This document shows positions 62,926-64,000 of a DNA stretch of 64,000 nucleotides, in pieces (positions within the stretch are counted from its first letter, which is position 1; every line of letters starts with the position of its first letter). Source of the DNA: Streptococcus infantis (GTDB lineage: Bacteria > Bacillota > Bacilli > Lactobacillales > Streptococcaceae); NCBI RefSeq assembly GCF_000963255.1, contig NZ_JYOV01000009.1, positions 1-64,000 of the forward strand, given 5' to 3'. A model generated the notes under the pieces. That model did no database searches, had not been told where the DNA came from, and saw nothing but the letters and a program-made list of their open reading frames with translations. A program made the translations under genes and the position numbers.

Positions 62926-64000
62926 ATGACAAAAAAAAGAACAAACCGTAAAGCAAACGACAAGAAGAGAAGAAATTTGTGGATTATTGTGGGGCTTCTA
63001 TTCTTCACAATCTTAACATTAGGTGCTGGTATTGCTTATAAAGTCTTGACCAAGCAAGCTTTTGAGCAAAAAATTGAAGCACTGAAAAAAGAAAAAGATG
63101 ATTCCTATTCACAAGGAAGTCAGAAAGATCATTTTCGTAAGGGGCAGGCAGAAATCATCACCTACTATCCTATGACGGGGGACAAGGTGATTACCTCTGT
63201 TCAGGATATCATTGTAAAAGATATTACGGATAAGGTAGAAGATAAAGAACATTTGATTTTTTACTACTCTGAAAAAGATTCTTCTTCCATCAAAGGTGTG
63301 GAGAGCCATCTTGTAAAAAAACAGGCCTATGACCTGAGTGATTCTACTGTTGTGGAATTAGAAAATACCTCATTAGATCAGCTTTATCTTAAGGAAGATG
63401 GGACCCTGTTTACATTAGATCAGCTCTTTACAGATGCTAGCAAAGCTAAAGAGAAGTTTCTTGAGGATATCAAGTCAACGCTCCAAGATAAAAAGATTGA
63501 ACAAACTCTTGTTGATCAAGTAATAGCCGATTTTACAGCTAGCGATTTATCATCTTGGAAGTTTGCATACAAAGATAGTCAATTGGTTCTTTATCCAATC
63601 AAAGCAACCAATAATGTAGAAGAAATAGCTTTGCCTATTTCAGACTTCTTTGATGTTATCCAATCGTCCTATCTAACTGAAAAGGATGTAGAACTTTATA
63701 AGAAGGCTCAGGGTGAGAAAAATAAAAAAGTAGTAGCTCTTACCTTTGATGATGGACCAGATGGAAATACAACACCACAAGCTTTAGATATTCTAGCCAA
63801 GTATAAGATCAAAGCAACCTTCTTTGTACAAGGAAAGAATATTGCAGGTAATGAGTCGATTCTTAAACGTATGCAGTCTGAAGGTCATGAAGTTGGAAAC
63901 CATAGTTGGAATCACCCGGTTTTAACAAAACTGTCATTGGAAGACGCTAAGAAACAGCTTACAGATACCGAAGATGCTATTACAAAAGTTCTTGGGAAAA
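62926..64000 (+). CDS. pgdA: Peptidoglycan N-acetylglucosamine deacetylase PgdA (partial, runs off window)
   Basis: The frame stays open from ATG 62926 to the window end (358 complete codons). In order: short basic N terminus, transmembrane anchor (about residues 22-42), a middle domain, and a NodB-type carbohydrate esterase 4 domain. Catalytic and metal residues fall on exactly the numbers I recall for pneumococcal PgdA: Asp275 in TFDDGPDGN, His326 and His330 in HSWNHPVL. It removes acetyl groups from GlcNAc in peptidoglycan and so gives lysozyme resistance. The C-terminal part, including the catalytic His motif, lies beyond the window. Confidence 0.93.
   Translation, partial: MTKKRTNRKANDKKRRNLWIIVGLLFFTILTLGAGIAYKVLTKQAFEQKIEALKKEKDDSYSQGSQKDHFRKGQAEIITYYPMTGDKVITSVQDIIVKDITDKVEDKEHLIFYYSEKDSSSIKGVESHLVKKQAYDLSDSTVVELENTSLDQLYLKEDGTLFTLDQLFTDASKAKEKFLEDIKSTLQDKKIEQTLVDQVIADFTASDLSSWKFAYKDSQLVLYPIKATNNVEEIALPISDFFDVIQSSYLTEKDVELYKKAQGEKNKKVVALTFDDGPDGNTTPQALDILAKYKIKATFFVQGKNIAGNESILKRMQSEGHEVGNHSWNHPVLTKLSLEDAKKQLTDTEDAITKVLGK

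Noticed and set aside
62781-63008. 75-codon minus-strand frame over the repeat and the start of pgdA
   Set aside because: It is antisense to the pgdA promoter and start, with no ribosome binding site or family resemblance.

Overview
The window looks like the chromosome of a Mitis-group streptococcus (Streptococcus mitis, S. oralis or a close relative of S. pneumoniae). The evidence is AT-rich low-GC Gram-positive sequence, a pneumococcal-type BOX element, YSIRK/LPXTG surface glycosidases, an SMK-box metK, and gene blocks known from pneumococcus: psaBCA-tpx-psaR with pepO, thrS with a two-component system, and dinG-rodA-DJ-1-HAD-gyrB-ezrA. The species cannot be fixed from the window.

Layout. 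1-2500: a 1.5 kb IS4-type insertion sequence with a frameshifted transposase, then a tandem pair of small membrane-protein genes, one split by a BOX element. 2.6-9.4 kb: pnuC and the manganese island (psaR, tpx, psaA, psaC, psaB, with pepO divergent) around a clear PsaR-type operator. 9.4-11.3 kb: a metallo-beta-lactamase-fold hydrolase and a DUF2974-type hydrolase. 11.3-16.3 kb: a complete Bce-type antimicrobial-peptide module (response regulator, kinase, BceR-type operator, an unlisted 37-codon ORF, BceA, BceB). 16.5-20.9 kb: a DUF389 membrane protein, T-box-controlled thrS and rpsO. 20.9-21.5 kb: 0.6 kb of degenerate duplications with five rho-independent terminator hairpins. 21.5-25.1 kb: a ferri-siderophore-type ABC transporter with a siderophore-esterase-like hydrolase. 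25.2-38 kb: housekeeping genes (RNA helicase, guaA, GntR regulator, SMK-box metK, GNAT, NUDIX, CtsR-controlled clpE, an amino-acid transporter, folD).

38-52 kb: two giant cell-wall glycosidases in tandem. The first is a BgaA-like GH2 beta-galactosidase with CBM71-like modules; the second is a GH84 beta-N-acetylglucosaminidase. Both have the same signal-peptide type, the same 37-residue repeat stalk and an almost identical C-terminal anchor, and both have a CcpA cre or cre-like site just upstream of the start codon. They look like a carbon-regulated host-glycan degradation pair acting on Gal and GlcNAc residues. 52-64 kb: a gene of unknown function with nnrD, then dinG, rodA, a DJ-1 protein, a HAD phosphatase, gyrB, ezrA and the start of pgdA, which runs off the window.

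The strongest unusual signals are three genes (dinG, the HAD gene and pgdA) whose extended -10 promoters place the transcript start on the start codon, so they probably make leaderless mRNAs; the BOX-split paralogue, whose frame is restored exactly by removing the element; the 37-codon ORF between the BceR box and bceA; the shared repeat and anchor modules and matching cre sites of the two glycosidases; and a dispersed ~173 bp repeat whose first hairpin is fully conserved between copies. I did not find tRNA, rRNA, CRISPR or prophage genes.
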